Positions 48,652 through 56,617 are shown, counted from the stretch's first letter. The stretch: DNA of 64,000 nt from Limimaricola hongkongensis DSM 17492 (GCF_000600975.2 NZ_KK088653.1:310501-374500); one strand, 5' to 3'. The notes: generated by a model not told the origin, from the sequence alone. Numbers and translations: made by a program.

Positions 48652-48925
48652 TCGCTCGGACCATTTATGGATGGCTCCCGCGTGGCAAGGGCTTTCATGG
48701 CGTTCCGGCGACTGGTCGGTTGCGGCCATTTATTCGGCGTCGGGATTGCAGCTCGAAGGCTGCGCGCCCTGATGAAACTCCGCGTCTCGCCTTGGGTCCC
48801 GATCAATGGCACGCGCTCGATGGCGCTCCGGTCCGAACTGGGTGTCCCGGCGATCTGTCCGTCAGTTGGCCATCATGCCACCTTGCACCTCACCATTTCG
48901 TCCGAGGCAAAAGGCCTCGTAGCTC
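48652..48925 (-). ncRNA. Possible bridge RNA region of the IS1111-type element
   Basis: About 274 bases lie between the transposase stop and the element end without any coding frame. In IS110-family elements a structured non-coding RNA guides the recombinase to donor and target; for the IS1111 subgroup it is placed downstream of the recombinase, where this longer end lies. No base-paired guide loop was verified by hand, so this is inference from architecture. Confidence 0.35.
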
Positions 48926-49939
48926 TCAGGCTGCGCGCGCGGCCTCGTATTCCGTTCCGTTTCTCAAGAGCGCCCAGACGATCCGGGCCATGCGGTTGGC
49001 CAAGGCAATGGCGGCCTGCTTCGCGGTCTTCCGCTGTAGGATCCGCCACAACCAGTCCTCGCCGGGCTGCCCGCGCCGGCGGGAGGTGATGACACCCATG
49101 GCGCCGAGATACAGCAGACGGCGCAGGTAGCGGTTGCCCATCTTCGAAATGCGTCCTAGCCGTTCCTTGCCGCCGCTCGAATGCGGCTTTGGCGTCAGGC
49201 CAAGCCAGGCAGACAGATCGCGCGAGGTCCGGAAGCCCATCACATCCGGCAGGGTCGCCACCAGCGCGGTTGCGGTGATCAGGCCGACGCCGGGGATGGT
49301 CTGTAGTCTCTTGGCCGGCGCGCTGGCCTCAGCCTCCCGGCGGATCTCCCGGGTCAGCTCGCCGATCTTCTCCTGGGTCTGAAAGAACTGCTCGGCCAGC
49401 AGGCGGAGCGGTTGTCGCGCAGAAGCCGGAAGATCGGCGCGGTCTCCGGCCTCCAGCAGCCTGCCGATGTTGTGGACGCCCTTGGCCACGACGATGCCGA
49501 ACTCGCCCAGATGGGCCCGGATGGCATTGGTGACCTGCGTGAGCTGACGGACCAGGAACTCGCGAGCTTTGTGGCAGAGCAGCAGCGCCTGCGTCTCCTC
49601 GCTTTTCACCGGAACGAAGCGCATCGAAGGACGTGTGACCGCCTCGCAGATCGCAACCGCGTCGGCCCGGTCCGTCTTGCCGCGCCGGACATACGGCTTG
49701 ACGTAGGACGGTGGCATCAGGCGAACATCATGCCCGAACCGGCCAAGGGCGCGGGCCCAGTGATGGGACCCGGCGCAGGCTTCCATGCCGACGAGGCAGG
49801 GTGGCAGGTTCTGGAAAAACGCGAGCACTTGGCTGCGCCGCAACTGTCGCCTGAGAACGACCGCGCCCTCGGCATCGACGCCGTGAAGCTGGAAGACCGA
49901 TTTGGCGAGATCGACACCGACCGTGATAGGCTGTTCCAT
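48926..49939 (-). CDS. IS110-family transposase (recombinase)
   Basis: A 337-residue DEDD/serine recombinase. N-terminal RuvC-like domain: TVGVDLAKSVFQLHGVDAEG (Asp), VGMEACAGSHHWARALGRFG (Glu) and GKTDRADAVAICEAV (Asp-Asp). The C-terminal Tnp domain carries LQTIPGVGLITATALVATLP and GLTPKPHSSGGKERLGRISK with the candidate catalytic Ser. No stop or frameshift: it looks functional. It is the only intact transposase in this element. Confidence 0.94.
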   Translation of the reverse strand: MEQPITVGVDLAKSVFQLHGVDAEGAVVLRRQLRRSQVLAFFQNLPPCLVGMEACAGSHHWARALGRFGHDVRLMPPSYVKPYVRRGKTDRADAVAICEAVTRPSMRFVPVKSEETQALLLCHKAREFLVRQLTQVTNAIRAHLGEFGIVVAKGVHNIGRLLEAGDRADLPASARQPLRLLAEQFFQTQEKIGELTREIRREAEASAPAKRLQTIPGVGLITATALVATLPDVMGFRTSRDLSAWLGLTPKPHSSGGKERLGRISKMGNRYLRRLLYLGAMGVITSRRRGQPGEDWLWRILQRKTAKQAAIALANRMARIVWALLRNGTEYEAARAA

Positions 49940-50042
49940 GGATGGCTCCCTTCATGGGTTCAGCATGACAGCACCCAATGTGGCACATTGCGATGCCGGG
50001 AGCGGGAGCCATCCACTCCATCAATGGCGCCCCAATGGCGAC

Positions 50043-50169
50043 CCTTTTTTAGGATGTCGCGCTCCTCCGAAACCCGCGCCAGCTCCTTCTTCAGGCGCCG
50101 AATCTCGGTGTCCTTCTCCACCTCGCCCGAAGAGTTCTTCGCGAACTTCTTCTTCCAAGCGTAGAGCGA
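50043..50169 (-). pseudogene. IS3 orfA, middle and C-terminal fragment
   Basis: Reads SLYAWKKKFAKNSSGEVEKD then TEIRRLKKELARVSEERDIL and KK, the leucine-zipper part of an IS3 orfA, before the IS110-type element begins. The A-rich stretch CCTAAAAAAG at its end is the sort of slippery site at which IS3 elements shift from orfA to orfB. Confidence 0.8.
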
Positions 50170-50177
50170 ATACGGGC
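50170..50177. repeat. IS66 target-site duplication, left copy
   Basis: ATACGGGC directly abuts the left end of the IS66 element and recurs at 52699-52706. Confidence 0.9.
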
Positions 50178-50205
50178 GTAAGCGGCTCCTGCGCCCCACT
50201 CGGGA

Positions 50206-51798
50206 TCAGCTTGACGGGTTGAAGTTCCAAGGGAGGAGCTCTTCGATCCGGCCTTGCGGATGGCCGGCGGCGATGGCTTCGAGTGTTGCCTTGAGGTAGG
50301 CGAACGGCTCGACGCCGTTGATCTTCGCGGTCTCGATAAGAGAGGCGATGCGGCCCCATGCCTTTCCACCTTCATCATGGCCGGCAAAGAGCGCGTTTTT
50401 TCTGTTCAGAGCAATCGGACGCATGAGGTTTTCGACGCAATTGGAGTCGATCTCGACGCGCCCGTCATGAAGGAAGGTCTGTAGCCCGTCCCAGTGGCGG
50501 TGGATGTAGGCGAGCTTCTCGCCAAGGCGCGATTTGGCGGAGATGCGCAAGCGCTGCTCTTGCAGCCATTCGCCAAAGGCGGCGACAAGCGGTGCTGTTC
50601 GCGCCTGCCGAGCCGAGAGCCGCAGCTCCGGCACCATGCCGCGGATGTCAGTTTCGATCTTGTAGAACTCGGCAATGCGGCGCAGCCCTTCGGCCGCGAT
50701 CTCCGAGCCGTCGCGGTCGAACACTTCCTTCAGTTTGCGCCGGGCATGTGCCCAGCAATACGCCATGCGGATCGGCTCACCGCCCTTGCGGGAAGGGCGG
50801 GCCAGGCGGTTGTAGCCTGTGTATCCATCGACCTGCAGGATGCCGTCGAAGCCGGCCAGGAACGTCTCTGCATTCTCCCCGCCCCGGCCTGGGGCGTAGA
50901 AGTAGACCACGCCGGGTGGATCGTCGCCGCTCCAGGCGCGATCATCCCGGGCCAGGGCCCAAAGGAAGCCGGTCTTGGTTCGGCCGCGTCCGGGGTCAAG
51001 CACCGGTGCCGTGGTTTCGTCCATGAACAGCTTGGTCGAGGTCTTCAGGTGTTCTGCCAGCCGGTCCACCACCGGCCCCAGATTGAATGCCGCGACGCCG
51101 ACCCAATCGGCCAAGGTGCTGCGATGGATGTCGATGCCGGAACGGGCGAGGATCTGGCTCTGGCGGTATAACGGGAGGTGGTCCGCGTATTTGCCGACCA
51201 GCACATGGGCGATGGCCCCCTCGGTCGGCAGGCCGCCCTCGATCAGGGCGGCGGGTGCCGAAGCCTGACGCACGCCATCGGTGCAGGCACGACAGGCGTA
51301 TTTGGGGCGAACCGTGACGATCACCCGCAGTTGGGCGGGCACGATGTCCAGCCGCTCGGTGCGATCCTCGCCGATCTTGTGCATCTGCCCACAGCCGCAG
51401 GGACATTGCAGGCTGTCGGGCTCGATCACGCGCTCGATGCGAGGCAGGTCCCGGGGCAGGTTACCGCGATTGCGTTTGGCCGCACCTCGAGGCCGGGGAT
51501 CGGAAGGCGCCTGCGCTTCCTTTTGCTCATTGGCTTCGGCGACCGCTGCCTCAAGATCCTCAAAGGCCAACTGTCGTTCATCTTCGCTGAGCTTCTCGGA
51601 CCGCTTGCCATGGATGAGATGGTTGAACTCGGCCACCAGGTGCTCGAGGCGCTTGATGATCTCCCTGAGACCGGCCGTTTCGCTCTTGAGGCTTGCCGTT
51701 TCGTCCTTCAGCTCACCTCGCTCACGCAGCAGCGCGGCGACAGCTTCACGCTGGTCCTCGGGGATGGCCGACAGGTTTATTTCCATAGCGGAAGGCAT
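50206..51798 (-). CDS. tnpC: IS66 family transposase TnpC
   Basis: A 530-residue DDE transposase. A leucine-zipper N-terminus (LLRERGELKDETASLKSETA) precedes the zinc-finger domain with CPCGCGQM and KYACRAC. The catalytic core includes TSTKLFMDETTAPVLDPGRG (Asp), FDGILQVDGYTGYNRL (Asp) and VEIDSNCVENLMRPIALNRK with the last Glu. Full length with no defects. Last of the three genes. Confidence 0.95.
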   Translation of the reverse strand: MPSAMEINLSAIPEDQREAVAALLRERGELKDETASLKSETAGLREIIKRLEHLVAEFNHLIHGKRSEKLSEDERQLAFEDLEAAVAEANEQKEAQAPSDPRPRGAAKRNRGNLPRDLPRIERVIEPDSLQCPCGCGQMHKIGEDRTERLDIVPAQLRVIVTVRPKYACRACTDGVRQASAPAALIEGGLPTEGAIAHVLVGKYADHLPLYRQSQILARSGIDIHRSTLADWVGVAAFNLGPVVDRLAEHLKTSTKLFMDETTAPVLDPGRGRTKTGFLWALARDDRAWSGDDPPGVVYFYAPGRGGENAETFLAGFDGILQVDGYTGYNRLARPSRKGGEPIRMAYCWAHARRKLKEVFDRDGSEIAAEGLRRIAEFYKIETDIRGMVPELRLSARQARTAPLVAAFGEWLQEQRLRISAKSRLGEKLAYIHRHWDGLQTFLHDGRVEIDSNCVENLMRPIALNRKNALFAGHDEGGKAWGRIASLIETAKINGVEPFAYLKATLEAIAAGHPQGRIEELLPWNFNPSS

Positions 51799-51850
51799 GC
51801 TTAAAACATACTATAAGCCGCTGGAATTGCACCTTAATTCTTCTGCCGCA

Positions 51851-52201
51851 TCACTCTGCGGCAGCGGGTCGGCGCGCCTCCAGTGCCCGGACCTTCCGCC
51901 AGTCCAAGCCGGAAAAAAGAGCCTCGAACTGCACCCGGTTCAACGTCATCACGCCGTCCCGAACCGCCGGCCAAGTGAAGGTGGTTTCCTCCAGCCGCTT
52001 GTAGGCCATCACCAGTCCGCTCCCGTCCCAGAACAGGATCTTCAATCGGTCGGCCCGCTTCGCCCGAAACACGAACACGGTGCCGGTGAACGGATCTTCC
52101 TTCAGGACCGACTGCACCAGCGCAGCCAAGCCGTCATGGCCCTTCCTGAAGTCCACAGGCTGCGTGGCCACCAGAATACGGACGGTATGGGATGGCATCA
52201 T
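51851..52201 (-). CDS. tnpB: IS66 Orf2 family protein TnpB
   Basis: A 116-residue accessory transposition protein: VRILVATQPVDFRKGHDGLA, DPFTGTVFVFRAKRADRLKI, LFWDGSGLVMAYKRLEE. It is needed for IS66 transposition but its biochemical role is unclear. The start at 52201 overlaps the tnpA stop by four bases. Confidence 0.94.
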   Translation of the reverse strand: MMPSHTVRILVATQPVDFRKGHDGLAALVQSVLKEDPFTGTVFVFRAKRADRLKILFWDGSGLVMAYKRLEETTFTWPAVRDGVMTLNRVQFEALFSGLDWRKVRALEARRPAAAE

Positions 52202-52614
52202 CGCGATGACGCCCCGAGCGCGTGGACGATCTCGGCAATGCGCTTCGCCCCGGTGTCGGCGGCGAGTTCGATCGTCACATCGCCGAAGACGAGGCGCAGC
52301 CTGTCGGCGGACTGACCCGAGGGCTGCGATGGCTGCGGCGGCCCCGCCTCGCACAGGACGAGCGGTGCGAAGGCCATCGGCTCATCCGGCATCTCGGCGG
52401 CGGGCAGGACAAGCTTCCCCTGCTTGGCCAGGCATCGCCATGCCGACAGTTGGTTCGGCTTCACCCCGTAACGCGCGGCGACAGCGTTCACTGTCGCGCC
52501 CGGCTCCAGCGTTTCCGCCACCGCCTGGGCCTTCACCGCATCCGGCCACCGCCGATGCCCACTCTCAAAGACCTCGACGCCGAGCGATCTGAGAAACGCA
52601 GTTGTAGCTCCCAT
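52198..52614 (-). CDS. tnpA: IS66 OrfA/TnpA-like protein
   Basis: About 138 residues if started at ATG of MGATTAFLRSLGVEVFESGH; the frame is open to 52656. A helix-turn-helix follows: RRWPDAVKAQAVAETLEPGA and VNAVAARYGVKPNQLSAWR. It probably binds the element ends. Coupled to tnpB by a four-base overlap. Confidence 0.88.
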   Translation of the reverse strand: MGATTAFLRSLGVEVFESGHRRWPDAVKAQAVAETLEPGATVNAVAARYGVKPNQLSAWRCLAKQGKLVLPAAEMPDEPMAFAPLVLCEAGPPQPSQPSGQSADRLRLVFGDVTIELAADTGAKRIAEIVHALGASSR

Positions 52615-52698
52615 TGCAAAACGCACTCCCACCTTGCGATGAGTATCACCTCGCAAGCCGGGCGAAGCGCTACAACGTGCCGCTCAAACACCGCTTAC

Positions 52699-52706
52699 AT
52701 ACGGGC
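52699..52706. repeat. IS66 target-site duplication, right copy
   Basis: ATACGGGC immediately after the right end of the IS66 element, matching 50170-50177. Confidence 0.9.
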
Positions 52707-52813
52707 TGACCCCAAGCCGCTGCGACACCTCCCTGACCGGGTAGCCTCGCTCGGTGATCTGCGCGACCGCGTCCCGCTTGAACTCGTCGCTGAACTTGCT
52801 GCTGCTCATCATG
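52707..52813 (-). pseudogene. IS3 orfA, N-terminal fragment
   Basis: GGAGG is followed by ATG at 52813, then SSSKFSDEFKRDAVAQITER and GYPVREVSQRLGVSP, the helix-turn-helix start of an IS3 orfA. The gene is broken after GVSP by the IS66 element; its continuation SLYAWKKKFAK lies 2.5 kb away at 50169. Confidence 0.88.
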
Positions 52814-52870
52814 GCCTCCTTGCCTCAAAATTAGCGAAGAAGGCGTCCACAAGACACGGGGCTATTCAAT

Positions 52871-53667
52871 TCGAACTTTGTCTTCCCGCCTGTCGATCTC
52901 TGTCGCGGCACGAGGCCCAGCTAGGCCGCGAAGTTGCGCCCGGTGTCGAAGGTGTCGAGATCTGGCGCAAAGGCCGCGACGGCGCCCGCGGTCACCGGCC
53001 CGATCCCAGGAATGGTGCACAGCCGGCGCAACTTCTCATCGGTCTTCGTCGCCGCCTCCAGTTCGGCCGCGAGCCGCTCGATCACCTCCGTGAGGTTCGC
53101 GATCTGCTCAAGGTAGACCGTCCCCATCTTGCGGACCGGATCGGGCAGGTCCGTGGTCTCGTCGTCGAGGGCGTTCTCCAGCAGCTTCAGGCTCGCCGGT
53201 CCCTTGGGCGCCACGAGGCCGAACTCCGTCAAGTGCCCCCGCAACGCGTTGATCAACTGCGTGCGCTGCCGGACCAGACACTGGTGGGTGCGAAACGCGA
53301 CCGCCCGAGCCTGCGTCTCTGCGCTTTTCACCGCCACAAACCGCATCGTCGGGCGCATGGCCGCCTCCGCGATGGCCTCTGCGTCAGCGCGATCGTTCTT
53401 CTGCCGCTTTACGAATGGCTTTACGTAAGCCGCCGGCACGATCCGAACCTCGTGGCCATGCGCTCGCGCGATCCGCCCCCAGTGATGCGAGGTCGCGCAG
53501 GCTTCCATCGCCACCATGCACACTGGCTGCTCGGCGAGCAGCGACGCCAGCCGCGTCCTCAACATGGCCCGGTTGGAGAGGACCGCCCCGTTTGACCCAA
53601 CGGCGCAGGCTTGGCAGCTACCCTTCGCGAGGTCGATCGCCAGCATGCTGATCTTCGTCTTCGTCAT
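52871..53667 (-). pseudogene. Truncated IS110-family transposase
   Basis: The N-terminal three quarters of a second, different IS110 transposase: ISMLAIDLAKGSCQACAVGS, MVAMEACATSHHWGRIARAH, KNDRADAEAIAEAAM, CTIPGIGPVTAGAVAAFAPD. A TAG at 52921-52923 stands where Trp is expected in GRNFAAWLGL. The frame would continue with LGLVPRQRSTGGK, where a catalytic Ser lies, and is then cut at the IS3 right end. The start is ATG 53667 after GGAGGG. Confidence 0.88.
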
Positions 53668-53848
53668 CGGTGTACCCTCCACATGGTTCTATAGAACCGT
53701 CATGGCATACGAGACGCCGTCCGGCTCCAGGGGCATCCGCTGCATCAGTTCACTGGAACGGCCGTAACCGCGTAGCAAACAAGAGCTAGGCCAGCTCACC
53801 GTAGAAGATAGTTGACCCGCCCCACATACCTCTTAAGTTGATTTGCAC

Positions 53849-53857
53849 TGCTATAAT
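53849..53857 (+). promoter_or_regulatory. Extended -10 promoter of the RTX gene
   Basis: TGCTATAAT is a perfect extended -10 box, 19 bases before the RTX start codon, in an AT-rich patch. No good -35 box at normal spacing. Confidence 0.5.
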
Positions 53858-53875
53858 GTTGGGGGTGAAGCTAAA

Positions 53876-54811
53876 ATGGCTAAACTATATGCACAATATA
53901 GTATAGATATAAATTTTCCTGATTTGAACTGGTATCAAGACTACTGGTGGGACAGTTATTTCTATAATGACTCATACGGCAGCCTCTATGGCTCAACCTA
54001 CGAAGACCTTTACATAATAAACGGATTTGACGCTTATAACAATTTCGATTTTGGATTGGCTATAACTGGCCGAAATATTGGGGTTAACTATTATTCCGAC
54101 ATTATTGACGGTACAATAACTGGCATCGGAGAGTACTTTTGGGACGACGATGACATATGGTTTATACAAGGAATTTCACTCCCTGCGGTAGAAGTCTACC
54201 AAGCGTCACTGACAACAAGTAATGCTGATGATGTGAGGCTGTTGGCTTCCGCACTTTCAGGCAATGATCAATTCTATCTATCAGACTATGATGACGTTAT
54301 GTCAGGCTTCGAAGGCAACGATATGCTGGACGGCGGCGGTGGTAACGATAAGCTGATTGGTGGAAGCGGCCGCGATGTCCTCGATGGTGGTAATGCGAAC
54401 GACAGGCTGATTGGTGGTGGTGGGAACGACCGGCTTGAAGGCGGAGCCGGTAACGACAAGCTGAGTGGCGGAAGCGGCCGCGATGTCCTCGATGGCGGTA
54501 ACGGGAACGATAGGCTGATTGGTGGTGGCGGAAACGACCGACTCGAAGGTGGGGCCGGTAACGATAAGATAAAAGGTGGCGGTGGGACCGATACGTTTAT
54601 CTTCGACAAAGGCAGCGACAAGCTAGTGGGCGGCGGTGGCCGCGATACGGTCGAGTTCGACGGTGCGTTCGAGGACTACGGCGTGATCTTCGGCAAGAAG
54701 GTGATCGTGACATTTGAGGACAACCGCGACGTGCTCATTGGCATGGAGCGGCTCGAGTTTGACGATGTCACCTATGCGCGTCAGAGCGGCGAATGGGTTG
54801 AGGTCGGCTAA
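53876..54811 (+). CDS. RTX (hemolysin-type) calcium-binding protein
   Basis: A 311-residue protein. Residues 1-145 are rich in Tyr, Trp, Asp and Asn (NWYQDYWWDSYFYNDSYG) and match nothing recognised. Residues about 150-255 hold RTX nonapeptides of the GGxGxDxLx type (GGGGNDKLI, GGAGNDKLS, GGGGNDRLE), which bind calcium in a parallel beta-roll. A 36-residue block occurs twice. The C-terminal 60 residues (FIFDKGSDKLVGGGGRDTVE) resemble RTX secretion tails exported by type I systems, but no transporter is nearby. The first 400 bases are AT-rich, unlike neighbours. GGGGGTGAAG precedes the ATG. Confidence 0.85.
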   Translation: MAKLYAQYSIDINFPDLNWYQDYWWDSYFYNDSYGSLYGSTYEDLYIINGFDAYNNFDFGLAITGRNIGVNYYSDIIDGTITGIGEYFWDDDDIWFIQGISLPAVEVYQASLTTSNADDVRLLASALSGNDQFYLSDYDDVMSGFEGNDMLDGGGGNDKLIGGSGRDVLDGGNANDRLIGGGGNDRLEGGAGNDKLSGGSGRDVLDGGNGNDRLIGGGGNDRLEGGAGNDKIKGGGGTDTFIFDKGSDKLVGGGGRDTVEFDGAFEDYGVIFGKKVIVTFEDNRDVLIGMERLEFDDVTYARQSGEWVEVG

Positions 54812-54828
54812 CCCGTATAAAACATGCT

Positions 54829-54852
54829 GGGCGGAACGAGTGCGTTCCGCCC
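54829..54852 (+). terminator. Hairpin after the RTX gene
   Basis: GGGCGGAACG-AGTG-CGTTCCGCCC, a perfect 10-bp stem 18 bases after the stop codon. No U-run. Confidence 0.55.
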
Positions 54853-55203
54853 CGCCATACGATACGCGACTTGCCTGTCGTAGCTTCTATCAGGCGGGCC
54901 GTCCAATGACTGCTTCTAACATCTCTTCAGAGACCAGCGGGCTAGGGCGCATCAAGGTCTTCGCCCCGCATGAGATATAAGGTTGGTTGCCTCATCGGAC
55001 TTGGCTGACTGCAACACCTCGATATACGAACTTACTTTTTCTAGGACTTCGCGTTCTTGCACCTCGCCACGTTCGGGGCAGGGCGCGGGTCTAGAGCCAC
55101 TGATGAGCTGTCAGGTTTTGGTAGCGGGACTTTTGCTCAAAACATTGAAATGGCTAGGCGCCCGCCACATCTGCCCAACTGACAATGGTTGAAGGGAGGC
55201 GGC
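54853..55203. other. Gene-free interval before the HUH-like gene
   Basis: Short frames on both strands lack ribosome sites and family features. Nothing structured was seen apart from the RTX hairpin. Confidence 0.4.
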
Positions 55204-55689
55204 ATGCTGGATTACCACGAACGATCGTATCACGCGGAGAAAGAAGGCCTGCGCGAGTTCGTTGGCCGGGTCCCATGGACCCATTTCGTGACACTGGCCT
55301 TCAACGATCCGACCGTCAGTATCGACCAAATGCACGAGCGCCTCAAAAACTGGGATCAGCGGGTCAATCGTCGCATGCTGGGGTCGGCATATAGGCGGAA
55401 GCCGCATGAGCGGGTGCTGTGGATGGCCTTCCTCGAAAAGCCAAGGTCAAATCCGCATTGGCACCTCGTGCTGGAACTGACTGAGGAGCAGCTCGCCCGC
55501 GAAAACATCGTCGCCAAACGTTCATTCTCTCCTGCTGCCACTCGCGCATGGAGGATCCTGATGCCCAGCGGAACAATTGATATCCAGCGCGTTGAAGACG
55601 TCGGCGTGAATGCCTATGTCACCAAGGCGGCAGCATCTGGCATTAGCTTCGAGAACTTCGTTCACTCGCGGCAAATGCTGAAACTCTGA
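55204..55689 (+). CDS. Small HUH-endonuclease-like protein (replication/transposition initiator type)
   Basis: A 161-residue protein with the three motifs of HUH single-strand endonucleases. Motif 1 is WTHFVTLAF (usual FxTLTF), motif 2 is SNPHWHLVLEL (His-hydrophobic-His), and motif 3 is VNAYVTKAAA (Tyr-x-x-Lys, a single-tyrosine form). There is no helicase domain. Proteins of this size include rolling-circle Rep proteins and REP-associated transposases. GGGAGG precedes ATG 55204; TTG 55189 is an alternative. Three hairpins with identical GAA loops lie 170 bases downstream. Assignment by motif only. Confidence 0.7.
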   Translation: MLDYHERSYHAEKEGLREFVGRVPWTHFVTLAFNDPTVSIDQMHERLKNWDQRVNRRMLGSAYRRKPHERVLWMAFLEKPRSNPHWHLVLELTEEQLARENIVAKRSFSPAATRAWRILMPSGTIDIQRVEDVGVNAYVTKAAASGISFENFVHSRQMLKL

Positions 55690-55858
55690 TCGACAGCATG
55701 TACGCCTAGGTGACGCCTTAGCGTGACAGCAACTGATCGGTTCTGGTCTCGATCATGCGGCTTGGATTTCCAGGCAGCAATTTGAGGCTATGGGGAAAGG
55801 CAAAGTCGCCGTGACATCGCGGCATAGCTATCTACCTTCTACTTCTTCTGTCTTATCC

Positions 55859-55907
55859 GCCGACGAAGTCGGCACGCGCCCGAAGGGCGCCCCCGCCGAA
55901 GGCGGGG
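55859..55907. repeat. Three consecutive C-GAA-G hairpins
   Basis: GCCGAC-GAA-GTCGGC (55859-55873), GCGCCC-GAA-GGGCGC (55876-55890) and CCCCGCC-GAA-GGCGGGG (55891-55907) are perfect palindromic stems, all with a GAA triloop closed by C-G. The C-GAA-G closure is known as an exceptionally stable single-stranded DNA mini-hairpin. They stand between the HUH-like gene and the XRE gene and may be recognised by the former. Confidence 0.85.
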
Positions 55908-55945
55908 TATGCAGATCACAAAGGCCCAATGCCGCCATTTCTGGC

Positions 55946-56401
55946 TCAGATGTCGTCTAGCAGCCGATCCAAGTCATCCTGCTTCTCCTCTTCAATCTGG
56001 AAGTGATCGGCAAGCTTGGATAGCTCAACGATGATCGAGGCAAGCGACCGCTTCTGAGGGCGGAAAGGGGCTTTGGTGCTCGCATGCCCCGTGAGGTAGC
56101 GCCACCCTTCGACAAGCTTCTCTTCATCCTCGGTCAGGTTGGCCCCGAACTCCGTCTCCAGCATGTGCCAGATCTCAGAGTGGTACTCGGTCATGGCGAT
56201 GCGAATGAAGCTGGCGGCATCGACCCCGCAGGCCTTAGCCAGCGCCGGGATGCGGTTCAGCGGCACCTTGGTCTCGCCGGTCTTCATCATCGACAGCACG
56301 TTCGGCTTGGGCAACCCGGCCTGCTGGGCGATCTCGCGCTGGGTCAGCTCGCTGTTGGCGATGGCGAGCTTCAGGAAAGCGGCGGTGGGGCTGGTGGTCA
56401 T
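55946..56401 (-). CDS. XRE-family transcriptional regulator
   Basis: A 151-residue helix-turn-helix protein. The HTH (AFLKLAIANSELTQREIAQQ, then AGLPKPNVLSMMKTGETKVP) occupies residues about 6-65, followed by an acidic C-terminal half without recognised domain. Two ATGs are possible; AAGGAG is six bases before 56401 and adjacent to 56407, so 56401 is chosen. Divergent from the PIN-like gene. Confidence 0.82.
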   Translation of the reverse strand: MTTSPTAAFLKLAIANSELTQREIAQQAGLPKPNVLSMMKTGETKVPLNRIPALAKACGVDAASFIRIAMTEYHSEIWHMLETEFGANLTEDEEKLVEGWRYLTGHASTKAPFRPQKRSLASIIVELSKLADHFQIEEEKQDDLDRLLDDI

Positions 56402-56617
56402 GGGCATCTCCTTGGTGTTGGCGGCGTTCGACGTCGCCGTGATGCCTTGTGTTAGTCAGCCGGGCTGTGACCGTGCTTTGGACAGTGGCCACGATGCCAG
56501 AGTTGGCTGGATATGGCCGGGCTTGGTGGCCCCACCAATACATTCTTGTCGCGCTCTCCAGCTTGCCTTGGATGTGCTATCGTCTCCAAGAGCGAGAGGT
56601 TGTCGGGAGGGCTTGTG

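Larger units (their letters stand above)
48641..50043 (-). mobile_element. IS110-family (IS1111-type) insertion sequence
   Basis: GTCGCCATTG at 48642-48651 and its complement CAATGGCGAC at 50033-50042 mark the ends. Sixteen or seventeen bases further in, TGGATGGCTCCCGC (48668-48681) is mirrored at 50002-50015. Terminal plus subterminal inverted repeats are a mark of the IS1111 subgroup. One intact transposase, about 284 non-coding bases after it and about 100 before it; total about 1.4 kb. It sits exactly at the IS3 orfA/orfB junction. Confidence 0.82.
50178..52698 (-). mobile_element. Complete IS66-family insertion sequence
   Basis: 2521 bp between 8-bp direct repeats ATACGGGC (50170-50177 and 52699-52706), the duplication length typical of IS66. 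Both ends begin GTAAGCGG as inverted repeats. It encodes the three standard proteins tnpA, tnpB and tnpC on the minus strand, all intact, so it may still be active. It interrupts the IS3 orfA gene. Confidence 0.95.
47724..52870 (-). mobile_element. IS3-family element split by IS66 and IS110 insertions
   Basis: The left end (47724-47751) and the right end (52843-52870) are inverted repeats, 23 of 28 bases matching, both beginning TTGAATAGCCCCG. Removing the two inserted elements leaves about 1.2 kb, the normal IS3 size, with orfA then orfB on the minus strand. orfA is cut twice and orfB has a stop codon, so the element is dead. No matching target duplication was seen next to the ends. Confidence 0.85.

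Noticed and set aside
54330-54620. CRISPR-like array
   Set aside because: The repeats are in frame, encode RTX nonapeptides and lack spacers; no cas genes are present.
54286-54621. Minus-strand frame rich in Ser, Leu and Pro over the RTX repeats
   Set aside because: Shadow produced by the glycine-rich nonapeptide repeats.
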